DNA of 64,000 bases from DASSUW01 sp963844205 (GTDB taxonomy: Bacteria; Actinomycetota; Thermoleophilia; Solirubrobacterales; Solirubrobacteraceae). The position numbers and the translations under genes were made by a program. The first letter of the stretch is position 1, and each line of letters begins with the position of its first letter. The DNA lies in assembly GCA_963844205.1 (NCBI GenBank), contig CAWJNK010000001.1, positions 1,550,001 to 1,614,000 on the forward strand. Direction: 5' to 3'. Positions 32,712-43,485 of the stretch are shown one piece after another. A model generated the notes under the pieces. The model did no database searches. It was not told where the DNA came from and was given only the letters and a program-made list of their open reading frames with translations.

Positions 32712-34091
32712 TCAGACGGCGGTGAGCTGCGACAACCAGCGCTCGCGGCGCTGGGCGTACGCGGCGGGCAGCACGCCTCCGCCCAGGGCCGCAGCAGCGT
32801 CCAGCGCATGCAGTGCCTGCGCGAAGTCGCCCACCGCCGCGTCCTCGTCAGCCAGGAGCAGCGCGAGATCGAGCGCTGCGTCCTGCTCGAGCGGATCGGC
32901 GGCGCGTGCGGCTCCCGGGGCTCGGTCGATCAGCGGCTCATCGCCGAGCGACACAGGGCGAGCCGTGGACAGGTATGGGGCGAGGTAGCGGCCGGCGACC
33001 TTGCCCGGCGGCCACCAAAGCGCCCGCGAGGAGACCTCGCCGGCGAGGCGACGTGACCGCGTCGCGCCCGAGCGCCGGCCACCCTTCCGGTCGAGCTCGG
33101 CGCGCAGGTAGAGCGGAGCTCCGCCGGTCAGCAGTAGGCCGCGTAGGACCGGGGCGAACGGCTTGGGCTCCACGTTCGCGCCGAGCGCGTGTGCGATCGT
33201 GGCGGCGGCGGCGTCCGCCTGCTGTGTCGCGAGACCGCCCTGCTTGATCGGGAACGTCGTCGCGTCTCCCGCGGCGAGCACATCGGCGACACCAATGACG
33301 CAGCCGTGCGCGTCCGTCGGCAGGAATCCGCGCTCATCGGACGGCAGCCCGGGGATGTCGGGTCCGCTGAGCGCCGGGAGGCTGAGAACGGTGTCGGCGA
33401 CGAGCGCGCGGCCCTGCTCGTCGAGCCAGAGGACATCGTCGGTCACGTGGGCCGCGCGAGCGCCGGTCAACAGCTCGACGCCGCGGTCTGCAAGGAGCTC
33501 ACGCATGGCACGGCCGGCGGAGTCGCCGAAGATCCAGAGCGGCTCGCGCTCGGGCGTGACGAGGGTGACGGTCGCGTCGGGCACGCCGCGGATCTCGGTC
33601 GCGGCCATGATCGCGAGCTCGTAAGCGGGCAGCGGCCACGTCGCGCCGGGAGGCACCACGATGACCAGCTGCCGGCGGTGGCCGCGAGCCACCTCGGCGA
33701 GGACCCACTCGAGCATCGCGACATCAGCGGGTCCGCGGAAGGTCAGGGATCCCGGAAGTGCGGGCTCGAGCTTCGCTCCGACCGCGACGAGCAGGTGGTC
33801 GTAGCCGCGGTCGTCGCCGGTCGCGAGGCGGGCGCGCCGGCCGTCGACATCCACGCCGGCCAGCTCGCCCTCGACGAGGCTCAGGTCGTACCGCCGTGCG
33901 AGCTCGTCCAGGTCGAGCGGCGGCGGGGCCCCGAGGCCGAACGGCGTCGCGACCGACGCGGGCTTGTGCTCGAGAGCGTGCGCGGGCGCCAGGAGGTCGA
34001 TGTCGAAGTTGCGGCCGGCCAAGTCGCGCAGCGCGAGGACGGCCTCCACGGCGGCGACTCCGGACCCGGCGATGAGAATCCGATGCGTCAT
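32712..34091 (-). CDS. FAD-dependent NAD(P)H/quinone-type oxidoreductase
   Basis: 459 aa from ATG 34091. RILIAGSGVAAVEAVLALRD (FAD), VADVLAAGDATTFPIKQGGL (second FAD motif), APVLRGLLLTGGAPLYLRAE and ALWWPPGKVAGRYLAPYLS. These segments align with the product of 28658-29989, so the two are paralogues. No SQR cysteine pair. Membrane-peripheral NDH-2-like role is likely. Convergent with the response regulator (3-nt gap). Confidence 0.85.
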   Translation of the reverse strand: MTHRILIAGSGVAAVEAVLALRDLAGRNFDIDLLAPAHALEHKPASVATPFGLGAPPPLDLDELARRYDLSLVEGELAGVDVDGRRARLATGDDRGYDHLLVAVGAKLEPALPGSLTFRGPADVAMLEWVLAEVARGHRRQLVIVVPPGATWPLPAYELAIMAATEIRGVPDATVTLVTPEREPLWIFGDSAGRAMRELLADRGVELLTGARAAHVTDDVLWLDEQGRALVADTVLSLPALSGPDIPGLPSDERGFLPTDAHGCVIGVADVLAAGDATTFPIKQGGLATQQADAAAATIAHALGANVEPKPFAPVLRGLLLTGGAPLYLRAELDRKGGRRSGATRSRRLAGEVSSRALWWPPGKVAGRYLAPYLSTARPVSLGDEPLIDRAPGAARAADPLEQDAALDLALLLADEDAAVGDFAQALHALDAAAALGGGVLPAAYAQRRERWLSQLTAV

Positions 34092-34147
34092 GACGACAGC
34101 GTCCCGCGCGCGGTCGTCGTGCACATCCGCCCGACCCCGCCGCCAGT

Positions 34148-34164
34148 TGCGGGAGAACTACGGA
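34148..34164 (+). promoter_or_regulatory. TRCGG-N6-TACGGA motif copy (one base longer spacer)
   Basis: TGCGG GAGAAC TACGGA between the divergent oxidoreductase (start 34091) and zinc-ribbon gene (start 34222), about 57 bp from each. Confidence 0.5.
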
Positions 34165-34221
34165 GCGAGTGCAGCAGGCGACCCGGATGGCGGCCTTCCC
34201 GAGGCTGCGTACCGTCGCGGC

Positions 34222-34542
34222 ATGCTCTTCCGCCGCCGCAACCGCGATCCGCTCCGCTCGTGCCCGTCGTGTCGCAGCCGCCTCGCGTGTCCCGTGGACT
34301 GGGCTCCGGCCGACGACGCCCATTGGCACATCGAGCTGCGTTGCGGCGACTGCGGCCACCGTTGGGAGCTGGACGTCCACGACTCGCGAGCTGCCCGGTT
34401 CGACCTGGAGCTCGACGCTGACCAGAGGGCGATCCGTCGCACGCTGTCGTGTCTCGACCTCGAGCGGATGGCCACCGAGGTCGAGACGTTCGCCGCGGCG
34501 CTCTCACGCGACCTGATCGAGCCGGCCGACTTCGCCGTCTGA
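34222..34542 (+). CDS. zinc-ribbon protein (106 aa)
   Basis: ATG 34222. CPSCRSRLACPVDWAPADD then HIELRCGDCGHRWELDVHD gives two CxxC knuckles 30 residues apart, a rubredoxin/zinc-ribbon fold. The C-terminal half is helical (RTLSCLDLERMATEVETFAA). Its 3' end overlaps the carbamate kinase gene on the other strand by 39 nt. Function unknown; it has an island motif copy upstream. Confidence 0.75.
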   Translation: MLFRRRNRDPLRSCPSCRSRLACPVDWAPADDAHWHIELRCGDCGHRWELDVHDSRAARFDLELDADQRAIRRTLSCLDLERMATEVETFAAALSRDLIEPADFAV

Positions 34543-35445
34543 CGAAGGGCCGACCGTCGTGCCGCTGCGCCCGGCGAGCACGGCGCGGGCCTCGGCCAGG
34601 CTGCCGATCGCGGCGCGCCCGCCTGTCTCGCGGACGAACCACGCGGCGGCCTCGACCTTGGGTCCCATCGAGCCGGCGGGCAGCTGCAGCTCAATCAGCT
34701 CATCGGCCGTGGCGTGGGCGATCGGCGCGGCATGCGGCGTCCCGTAGCCGCGCTCGACGGCGGCCACGTCGGTCAGCAGCAGCAACGCGTCCGCGTCGAG
34801 GCCGCGCGCCAGCAGCGCGGCGGCGCGGTCCTTGTCGATCACGGCCTCGACGCCGCGCAGGCGGCCGTCGCGGTCCACGATCACGGGGATGCCGCCGCCG
34901 CCCACGCACACGACGAGCACGCCGGCCTCGGCCAGGACCTTGATGGTCGGCAGCTCGACGATCGAGCGTGGCTCCGGCGAGGGCACGACGCGACGCCAGT
35001 GCGCCCCGTCCGCCCTCACCTGCCAGTTCCGCTCGGCGGCGAGCGACTCGGCCGTGTCACGGTCGTAGACCGGCCCGATGAACTTCGTGGGGTCCGCGAA
35101 CGCGGGATCCTCGACATCGACGATCACCTGGGTGAGCAGCGTGGCGACCGATCGCCCGCCGAGCGCGTTCACGAGCTCCTGGTCGAGCAGGTAGCCGATC
35201 ATCCCTTCACTCTCGGCGCCGAGGACGTCCAGCGGGTATGGCGTGACCTGCCGGTAGGCCTCGCCCTGGAGGGCGAGCAGTCCCACCTGCGGTCCGTTGC
35301 CGTGGGTGACGATCACCTCGTGCTCGCGGGCCAGCTCGGCGAGTGCCTCGACAGCGACCACGACGTTGCGACGTTGCGACTCGGCATCGGCGGGCTGCCC
35401 GCGCTGGAGCAGCGCGTTCCCGCCGAGCGCGACGACGACACGCAT
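34504..35445 (-). CDS. arcC: carbamate kinase
   Basis: 313 aa. Last step of the arginine deiminase pathway: carbamoyl phosphate + ADP gives ATP, CO2 and ammonia. Family motifs: VVALGGNALLQRGQ, VTHGNGPQVGLLALQGEAY, PSPEPRSIVELPTIKVLAEA, VCVGGGGIPVIVDRDG and DKDRAAALLARGLDADALLL, and the C-terminal LPAGSMGPKVEAAAWFV. Last gene of the arc operon, 3 nt after the carbamoyltransferase stop. Confidence 0.93.
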   Translation of the reverse strand: MRVVVALGGNALLQRGQPADAESQRRNVVVAVEALAELAREHEVIVTHGNGPQVGLLALQGEAYRQVTPYPLDVLGAESEGMIGYLLDQELVNALGGRSVATLLTQVIVDVEDPAFADPTKFIGPVYDRDTAESLAAERNWQVRADGAHWRRVVPSPEPRSIVELPTIKVLAEAGVLVVCVGGGGIPVIVDRDGRLRGVEAVIDKDRAAALLARGLDADALLLLTDVAAVERGYGTPHAAPIAHATADELIELQLPAGSMGPKVEAAAWFVRETGGRAAIGSLAEARAVLAGRSGTTVGPSSDGEVGRLDQVA

Positions 35446-35448
35446 GGC

Positions 35449-36363
35449 TCACACCTCCCAATCGCCGGTCACGAGTGCGTAGAGCGCCGCCTGCTCGGTC
35501 GGCAGGCGGTTGGCGGCCTGCTGCCACACGGCGCTGTGGGCGCCGTCGATCACGGCCGTCGCGACCTCCTCGCCGCGGTGGGCGGGCAGGCAGTGCAGGA
35601 ACACCGCGTCGCGGGCGGCGAGGCCCATGAGGCCGGGTGTCACCCGGTAGGGCTCGAGGTCGGCGAGGCGCCGCTGGCGCTCGGATTCGGCGTCGCCCAT
35701 CGAGACCCAGACGTCGGTGTAGACGGCGCGGGCGCCGGCGACGGCCTCGCGCGGGTTCTCGAGCACGGTGGCGCCTGCCGCGATGCCCGGGTCGGGCCCG
35801 TACCCCTCCGGGCAGGCGAGCCGCAGGTCGATCCCGGTCAGCATCGCCGCCTCGATCAGCGAGTGCGCGACGTTGTTGCCGTCGCCGACGTAGGCGACGG
35901 GCAGCCCGTGGAGGTCACCGAAGCGCTCGCGGAGAGTGAGCAGATCGGCAAGGGCCTGGCACGGGTGATGGTCATCCGTCAGCGCGTTGATGACCGGAAC
36001 GCCCGCGGCGGCCGCCATCTCCTCGACGTCGCTCTGCGCGAACGTGCGGATCACGATCGCCGAGCAGTACGAGGACATCACGCGCGCGGTGTCGGCGATC
36101 GGCTCGCCGCGGCCGAGCTGGAGCTCGTCGGGACGCAGCATGATCGGCAGGCCTCCGAGCCGATGCACGGCGGCCTCGAACGAGATACGCGTGCGCGTCG
36201 ACGGCTTGGAGAAGTAGCACGCCACGGACGTGCCGGCGAGCGCGTCGCGCCATCCGTTCGGGTCCTCCTTCATCGCGGCCGCGAGGTCGAGCAGCCGATG
36301 CAGCTCACCAGGGGTGAGGTCCGCGATGCGCAGCATTGCGCGGGGGGTGGTGACGGTGGTCAT
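35449..36363 (-). CDS. ornithine carbamoyltransferase
   Basis: 304 aa. Motifs: FSKPSTRTRISFEAAVHRLG (carbamoyl phosphate binding STRT), HPCQALADLLTLRERFG (ornithine domain hinge), VFLHCLPAHRGEEVATAVID (HCLP with catalytic Cys). In this operon it likely runs catabolically as ArcB, splitting citrulline into ornithine and carbamoyl phosphate; sequence alone does not separate ArgF from ArcB. Start overlaps the arginine deiminase stop as ATGA. Confidence 0.93.
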   Translation of the reverse strand: MTTVTTPRAMLRIADLTPGELHRLLDLAAAMKEDPNGWRDALAGTSVACYFSKPSTRTRISFEAAVHRLGGLPIMLRPDELQLGRGEPIADTARVMSSYCSAIVIRTFAQSDVEEMAAAAGVPVINALTDDHHPCQALADLLTLRERFGDLHGLPVAYVGDGNNVAHSLIEAAMLTGIDLRLACPEGYGPDPGIAAGATVLENPREAVAGARAVYTDVWVSMGDAESERQRRLADLEPYRVTPGLMGLAARDAVFLHCLPAHRGEEVATAVIDGAHSAVWQQAANRLPTEQAALYALVTGDWEV

Positions 36364-37560
36364 AGGTCATCCCTCTCGATCGGGCAGGACATGCAGCGCG
36401 GGCCGCCACGGCCGCGGCCGAGCTCCGAGCCGGCGATCGTGATCACCTCGATGCCGGCGCGGCGCAGCCGCGTGTTGGTATCGACGTTGCGCTCGTAGGC
36501 GAGCACGACGCCGGGCGCGATAGCGAGGACGTTGTTGCCGTCGTCCCACTGCTCCCGCTCGGACTCGTATGCGTCGCCGCCGGTCTCGAACAGGCGCAGC
36601 GCCGGCACGTCGAGCGCGCGGGCGATCGCGTCGAACAGGTCGTCCTCGCGCGTCGCCGGCTCGCCCTGGCGCAGGGTGTAAGCCGTCAGCTCGTGGCGGA
36701 CCTGCGGGTAGATCGTGAACGCGTCACGGTCCACCATCGTCATCACGGTGTCGAGGTGCATGGCCGAGCGCCGGGCCGGCATGTCGACGGCGATCACGCA
36801 CGTCGCGGATCCGGCCTCGAACAGCCGTTGCGCGATGCGCTCGACACCCGCCGGGCGCGTCCGCTCGCCCATACCGATCAGCACGCAGCCTCCTCCGATG
36901 ACGAGCACGTCGCCGCCTTCGAGCTGGGCGGGGCCGCCGAGGCCGTCCGACCAGACCGCGTGGCCCGTGCTCTTGAACAGCGGGTGGTGTCGGTAGATCG
37001 CGTCGTAGTGGATGCTCTCCCTCCGCCGCGCCGGCTTCGCCATCGCGTTGATCGACACGCCGTCGTAGATCCACGCCGACGTGTCGCGCGTGAACAGGTG
37101 GTTCGGCAGGGGCGCGAGCACGAAGCCGTCGAGGGCCGGGACCTGGGCGCTGAGTGCGGTGCTCGCGAACGGGAGCTCGTCGTAGGTGATGCCGCCGATC
37201 AGGCGGTCGGCCAGCTCGACGGGCGGGACGGCGCGCAGCCATCCTGCCACCTCGGGCCCGAGGTCGGGCCCGAGGTCGACGGCCGTCAGCGTCCGGGCGA
37301 TCACCTGGTCGCGCACGGCGGGCAGGGCGAGAACTTCTGCCAGCAGCTCCTCGAGGTAGAGCACCTCGACGCCGCGGTCGGCGAGCGCGTCGGCGAACGC
37401 GTCGTGCTCCTGGCGGGCGCGCTTGACCCACAGGACGTCGTCGAACAGCAGCGCGTCCTTGTTGCGTGGCGTCAGGCGCTTGAGCTCGAGGTCGGGCCGG
37501 TGGAGGACGACACGCCGAAGCATGCCGACCTCCGACCCGACGTAGAGCCGCGTGGCGAGC

Positions 37561-37571
<11 letters not shown>
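36360..37571 (-). CDS. arcA: arginine deiminase
   Basis: 403 aa from GTG 37571, overlapping the antiporter stop by 11 nt. Hydrolyses arginine to citrulline and ammonia. Motifs: LRRVVLHRPDLELKRLTPRN near the N-terminus, FTRDTSAWIYDGVSINAMAK, LEGGDVLVIGGGCVLIGMGE, MHLDTVMTMVDRDAFTIYP (catalytic His), and GRGGPRCMSCPIERDDL with the nucleophilic Cys at the C-terminus. Length is normal. Confidence 0.95.
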
Positions 37572-38985
<1,414 letters not shown>

Positions 38986-38998
38986 CGAAGATCTCCTC

Positions 38999-41554
38999 TC
39001 AGGGGACGTTGTCTTCGATCGTCCCGCCGATGGCGCGGCTGGTCATCGGGGACACCTCGGGTTTCCGGTGCGGAAAGCTACGGTCTCGCCGGCGCCACCA
39101 CTTCTCGACGCCTACGACGGGCAGCACGGTGGCCGCGGCGGCGAGCGCAAGCAGCCAATCCTCGGGGCTCAGCGGCGCCGAGCCGAACACGTCGTGCATC
39201 GGCGGGGCATAGATGTAGGCGACCTGGAGGGCCAGCACGCCCGCGATGCCGGCGAGCGCCCACGGGTTCGTCCAGAGGCCGACGTGGACGATCGAGTGCC
39301 GGAGCGAACGGCACTCGAGCAGGTAGAAGACCTGGAAGAGCACGATCGTGGTCACCACGATCGTCTGGTCGTCGCGAAGCTCGAACAGCAGCAGCGCGGC
39401 GACGGTCATCAGCAGGCTGACGATCACCGTGCGGACGACCAGGAGGCGCCCGATGACGGGCGTTCGCGGAGGGCGCGGCGGTCGGCTCATGACGCCCGGC
39501 TCGATCGCCTCGACTGCCAGCGGCAGAGCGAGCGTCACGGTGGCGATCAGGTTGACCCAGAGGATCTGCGTCGGCTCGACCGGCAGGCGCGGCACCCCGT
39601 CCACGAACGGGAAGGCCAGGACGGCGACGAGGACGATCAGCGCCTCGCCGAGGTTGGTCGGCAGGACGAACGCGATCGCCTTCTGGATGTTGTCGAACAC
39701 GTGGCGGCCCTCTTCCACCGCCGCTTCGATGCTCGCGAAGTCGTCGTCGGTCAGCACCACGTCGGCCGCCTCGCGCGCCGCCGCGGTCCCCGATTCGCCC
39801 ATGGCGACGCCGATGTCGGCCTGCCTGAGCGCAGGGGCGTCATTGACGCCGTCACCGGTCATCGCCACGACCTGACCGTCTGCCTGGAGCGCGCGCACCA
39901 GGCGAAGCTTGTGCTCGGGGGCGACGCGGGCGAACACCGTCGCCTCTGCGGCGGCGCGCCCGAACTCGGCGTCGTCGAGTCGATCGAGCTCGCGGCCCGT
40001 GAGCGCGCGGCCGGCGAGGCCGAAGCGGCCGGCGATCGTCGCTGCGGTCGACACGTGGTCGCCCGTGATCATCTTGACGTCGACGCCGGCCGCCCGGCAG
40101 GCGCCCACCGCGGTGAGCGCCGATTCGCGCGGCGGATCGATGAGCGCCGCCAGGCCGAGGAGACGGAAGCCGGCGTCAAGTTCGGCAAGCGTAGTTGCGC
40201 GCTTCTCGGCGACCGCGAGGACGCGCATGCCGCCTCCCGCGAGCGCGTCGAGCGCCTCTACCGCGCCGTCGACGGCTGCGCAGCGCTCCAGAACGACCTC
40301 GGGCGCTCCCTTCATGAGCACGACGCCGCCCGAGTGGAGCGTGGCCATGAACTTGCGCTCGGAGTCGAACGGGATCGCGTCGAGCCGCGGAGCCCGCTCG
40401 CGCTCCGCCTCCGCGCCGATCCCGGCACGCTCCGCCGCGTCGAGCAGCGCGAGCTCGGTGGGCCCCATACCGTCGCTGCACAGAACGGCGGCGCGCAGCA
40501 GCGCACGCTCGTCGCCCCACAGATCGCCGACGGTCATGCGGTTCTGCGTAAGCGTTCCGGTCTTGTCGGTGCAGATGACGGTTGTCGATCCCAGCGTCTC
40601 GACCGCCGGCAGCCTCCGGATCACCGCGCGCCGGTGAGCCATCTGCTGGACGCCGACGGCGAGCGCGATCGTCACGATCGCCGGCAGTCCCTCCGGGATC
40701 GCCGCCACCGCCAGCGACACCGCCGCAAGCACCGCGTCGACGAACGGATAGCCGCGCGCGAGCGCGACCGCGAGCAGAGCGGCTGCGACGACGCAGATCA
40801 GCGCGGTGAGCAGCCGCGCCACGCCGGCGAGCCCGCGCGTCAGCGGCGTCTCGACACCCTCGGTGCGCCGCATCAGCTCCGAGATGCGTCCGAGCTCGGT
40901 CCGTTCGCCCGTGTGGACCACGACCGCCATGCCTGTGCCCGACGTGACAAGCGTGCCGCCGTGGGTCATCGAGACGCGGTCGGCGACGACGGCGTCGGCC
41001 GCGACCGGCGCGGCACGCTTGGCGGCCGGCATCGACTCGCCGGTCAGGGGCGCCTCGTCGACCTCCAGCCCGCGCGAGCCGAGCAGACGTGCGTCGGCCG
41101 GCACTCGCTCACCAGGGCGCAGCTCGACGATGTCACCGGGAACGACCTGCTCGGCGTCAAGCTGCGACCGCCGGCCGTCGCGGATCACCGTCGCGCGCTC
41201 CGGGACGAGCGCGGAGAGCGCGTGGATCGCCCGGCCGGCGCGCCACTCCTGCGCGAAGCCGATCGCGCCGTTGGCGACCACGACGGCGAGGACCACGGCG
41301 CCGTCAGTCACCTCGCCGAGTGCGAGCGCGAGGGCGCCGGCGGCGATGAGGACGAGGATCAGAGGGCTCGAGAGCTGCCGCCACAGCACGACCGTGGCCG
41401 GCTCGGGCCGCATCGGGGGGATCCGGTTCGGGCCGAAGCGCTCGAGCCTCGCGCTCGCCTCAGCTGTCTGGAGCCCGCCGGCGCGGCTCTCCACTGCCGC
41501 CAGCGCGTCCTCGCCGTCGAGCGCGTGCCAATGCGCGTCCGCTGCGGTAGCCAT
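38999..41554 (-). CDS. P-type cation ATPase (P2, Ca/Na-type)
   Basis: 851 aa from ATG 41554. N-terminal cation-ATPase domain (GLQTAEASARLERFGPNRIP), A-domain LTGESMPAAK, phosphorylation motif ICTDKTGTLTQNRM, TGD in VKMITGDHVSTAA, hinge AMTGDGVNDAPALRQADIGV, and six C-terminal TM helices. P2 enzymes export Ca or Na; here it may help hold ion gradients when energy is low. It sits 13 nt upstream of the arc antiporter gene, and a motif copy inside its 3' end could serve the arc operon. Confidence 0.9.
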   Translation of the reverse strand: MATAADAHWHALDGEDALAAVESRAGGLQTAEASARLERFGPNRIPPMRPEPATVVLWRQLSSPLILVLIAAGALALALGEVTDGAVVLAVVVANGAIGFAQEWRAGRAIHALSALVPERATVIRDGRRSQLDAEQVVPGDIVELRPGERVPADARLLGSRGLEVDEAPLTGESMPAAKRAAPVAADAVVADRVSMTHGGTLVTSGTGMAVVVHTGERTELGRISELMRRTEGVETPLTRGLAGVARLLTALICVVAAALLAVALARGYPFVDAVLAAVSLAVAAIPEGLPAIVTIALAVGVQQMAHRRAVIRRLPAVETLGSTTVICTDKTGTLTQNRMTVGDLWGDERALLRAAVLCSDGMGPTELALLDAAERAGIGAEAERERAPRLDAIPFDSERKFMATLHSGGVVLMKGAPEVVLERCAAVDGAVEALDALAGGGMRVLAVAEKRATTLAELDAGFRLLGLAALIDPPRESALTAVGACRAAGVDVKMITGDHVSTAATIAGRFGLAGRALTGRELDRLDDAEFGRAAAEATVFARVAPEHKLRLVRALQADGQVVAMTGDGVNDAPALRQADIGVAMGESGTAAAREAADVVLTDDDFASIEAAVEEGRHVFDNIQKAIAFVLPTNLGEALIVLVAVLAFPFVDGVPRLPVEPTQILWVNLIATVTLALPLAVEAIEPGVMSRPPRPPRTPVIGRLLVVRTVIVSLLMTVAALLLFELRDDQTIVVTTIVLFQVFYLLECRSLRHSIVHVGLWTNPWALAGIAGVLALQVAYIYAPPMHDVFGSAPLSPEDWLLALAAAATVLPVVGVEKWWRRRDRSFPHRKPEVSPMTSRAIGGTIEDNVP
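39069..39084 (+). promoter_or_regulatory. TRCGG-N5-TACGG motif copy inside the ATPase 3' end
   Basis: TGCGG AAAGC TACGGT lies about 85 bp upstream of the arc antiporter start. It is within coding sequence, so chance is possible, but the position suits an internal arc-operon promoter. Confidence 0.4.
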
Positions 41555-41570
41555 GCGGCCAAGCTACGGG
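41554..41570 (+). promoter_or_regulatory. TRCGG-N6-TACGG motif copy at ATPase start
   Basis: TGCGG CCAAGC TACGGG abuts the ATPase start codon (ATG 41554). Six-base spacer; too close to the start for a standard promoter, so it may be an off-register copy or mark a nearly leaderless transcript. Confidence 0.3.
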
Positions 41571-41621
41571 CGCAGGCGCGGAGCGCCATCCGCTCCGAAC
41601 ACCGAACGGGAGGCGTGGTTT

Positions 41622-42794
41622 CTACGGGACCGCGGCGGCGGTCGTGGTGACCGTCGCGTCGTGCCGAGCCGGCCGGGGGTCCCCGAGCCGCGTTGCAAGG
41701 AACCGCGCGTCGAAGCGCACCGTCGGCGGCCATAGCGGATGGGCTGACAGACACGTCGCGTCGCCCTCTCCGCCGGTCAGCGGCGCCTGCACATACCAGC
41801 GGAGCCGGGAGGGCAGGATGCCGCGCAGCACCGGCGTGAACTGCTCGGCGGCCACCGAGAGGCCGGCGTCCGCGGCGATCGCCGCGGCCACGACGTCGGC
41901 CTGCTGGGCCGCGAGCGACGGGTGCTTGACCGGGAACGGCGTGCAGTCACCTGCCGCGAAGACCGCCTCCAGTCCGGGAACGCGACCGTGGGGATCAACC
42001 GGCACGAAGCCCTCGCGATCGCTCGGAAGGTGCTCAAGGCGCGGGCCGGTGAGGCGCGGTGCGGCGATCACCCGCTCGACGGCGATGCGCCTCGACAGGG
42101 GCGCGAGCTCGACCTCGCCGTAGCCGATCGAGCGAACGTACGCGGACTCGACGACGCGCAGCCCATGGGCTTTGAGCGTGTGGCGGAGCGCGCCGGCCGT
42201 TCGCACGCCGAGGATCGCCAGCGGTCCCGGCTGCGCGGTCACGAGCGTGAGGTCGGCTTCGACGCCGCTCCGCCGGAGGGTCACGGCAGTGTCGATGGCG
42301 AGGTCGTAGAGATCGAACGAGCGGGCCGGCGCCGGCGGCTCCACGAAGGCGAGCGAGCCGATGCGTCCCTCGCGCACCTGATGCATAAGGACGCGGCAGC
42401 CGGCGGTGTGGTCTTCGTCGAGCGCCTCTGCTCGCGCCGGCACGGCTCCCGGCACCGCGCCGACCGCGAGGACCAGCGCGTCGTAGGGCAGCCGGTAACC
42501 ACGTGCGGTGTACACAGCGCGCACGTCCGTGTCGATCGAGATCGCGCGGTCATGACGCACGCCCGCCGCTCCTGCCAGCCGCGCCACGGGCACGCGCACG
42601 CGGGCACGGACGTCCAGCGGGTTGCGCACGTCCACGGGCCGGTGGACGACGTAGCGGGACGGTGCAATCAGAGTGACATCGACCCGATCGCCGGCGAGGG
42701 CCCTCAAGGCGAGGCAGGTCTCGAGGCCGGCCACGCCGGCGCCGAGCACGAGGACGCGCATCGGCACGTGGCGGAACCGACGCGTCCCGGTCAT
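41622..42794 (-). CDS. FAD-dependent oxidoreductase, third paralogue
   Basis: 390 aa from ATG 42794 (ATG 42761, MRVLVLGAG, is an alternative). RVLVLGAGVAGLETCLALRA for FAD, VFAAGDCTPFPVKHPSLAAQ for the second motif, TPVLRGILPSRLRWYVQAPL and HPLWPPTVRFDARFLATRL at the end. It keeps the landmarks of the two oxidoreductases at 28658 and 32712 but is more diverged and shorter. Electron donor and acceptor unknown. Confidence 0.82.
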   Translation of the reverse strand: MTGTRRFRHVPMRVLVLGAGVAGLETCLALRALAGDRVDVTLIAPSRYVVHRPVDVRNPLDVRARVRVPVARLAGAAGVRHDRAISIDTDVRAVYTARGYRLPYDALVLAVGAVPGAVPARAEALDEDHTAGCRVLMHQVREGRIGSLAFVEPPAPARSFDLYDLAIDTAVTLRRSGVEADLTLVTAQPGPLAILGVRTAGALRHTLKAHGLRVVESAYVRSIGYGEVELAPLSRRIAVERVIAAPRLTGPRLEHLPSDREGFVPVDPHGRVPGLEAVFAAGDCTPFPVKHPSLAAQQADVVAAAIAADAGLSVAAEQFTPVLRGILPSRLRWYVQAPLTGGEGDATCLSAHPLWPPTVRFDARFLATRLGDPRPARHDATVTTTAAAVP

Positions 42795-42901
42795 GCCGCC
42801 ACCACCGCTGCCGGTAGCGCGCGGACGCCGGCGATCGCGTTGATCAGGGTCGACTTGCCGGCGCCGTTGTCGCCGACGCGCGCGACCAGCAGCGTTTTCA
42901 T
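42791..42901 (-). pseudogene. Walker-A micro-ORF, relic of an ABC ATPase
   Basis: A 36-codon ORF from ATG 42901 reads LLVARVGDNGAGKSTLINAI then AGVRALPAAVVAA and overlaps the oxidoreductase start as ATGA. VGDNGAGKSTLI is the P-loop of sugar-type ABC ATPases, but nothing else of the protein remains. It may act as a leader ORF for the oxidoreductase or be debris. Confidence 0.5.
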
Positions 42902-42980
42902 AGAGGTCAGCCGGCTGGACATGCTCCGAGTGTCCGTCGCGCGCGAGCCGTTGCCAACCGGGGAAGGCCCGCGTCCGCGG

Positions 42981-42996
42981 TCCGCAGAGATCCGCA
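42981..42996 (-). promoter_or_regulatory. TRCGG-N5-TRCGGA motif copy
   Basis: On the minus strand TGCGG ATCTC TGCGGA. It precedes the minus-strand oxidoreductase unit and lies about 35 bp before the plus-strand nagB-like relic. Confidence 0.45.
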
Positions 42997-43028
42997 GGTC
43001 GCCGCGGGCGCCCGGTACCGTTCGCCCG

Positions 43029-43466
43029 GTGCACCCCGTGCCGGCGCCGCTCGTCCTCGCCGACGAGGAACGGGTCGCCCACCTCGCGGCGGAGCTGATC
43101 GCGAACCGGCTGCGGGCACGGCCGACGTTGCGACTGCTGCTCTCTGGCGGGCGTGCGCCGATGGGTCTGTAGCGGCGCTGCGGGCGCACTCGCGATTCGG
43201 CGAGCTCCCGAGCTCTTCGGCGACCGTGCTGGCGCTCGACGAGTTCGCCGGGCTCGGGGATGTTCCGAGCGAGCCCTCACCGTCGGCCTCGCCTCGCTGC
43301 TGAGCGCACGGGAGATCCTCGTCCTCGCGACCGGTTCGAACCGAGCGGAGGCGCTGCGCGCGATGCTGTTGGACGCTCCGAGCACCGCCTCGCCTGCCTC
43401 GCTGCTCCGCGCGCATCCACGGTTCACCGTCGTGTGCGATCGCCGAGCTGCCGCGGAGCTGCCGGC
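43029..43466 (+). pseudogene. NagB/6-phosphogluconolactonase-like relic
   Basis: A GTG at 43029 opens APLVLADEERVAHLAAELIA and LRLLLSGGRAPMGL, then stops. Other frames continue LALDEFAGLGDVPSEPSPS and LSAREILVLATGSNRAEALR, TASPASLLRAHPRFTVVCDR. These match the sugar-phosphate isomerase/lactonase fold (LSGG, TG..K.EAL, PAS.LQ.H). At least two frameshifts and deletions; non-functional as read. Confidence 0.6.
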
Positions 43467-43485
43467 ACACCGAGGAGGCCACCAC

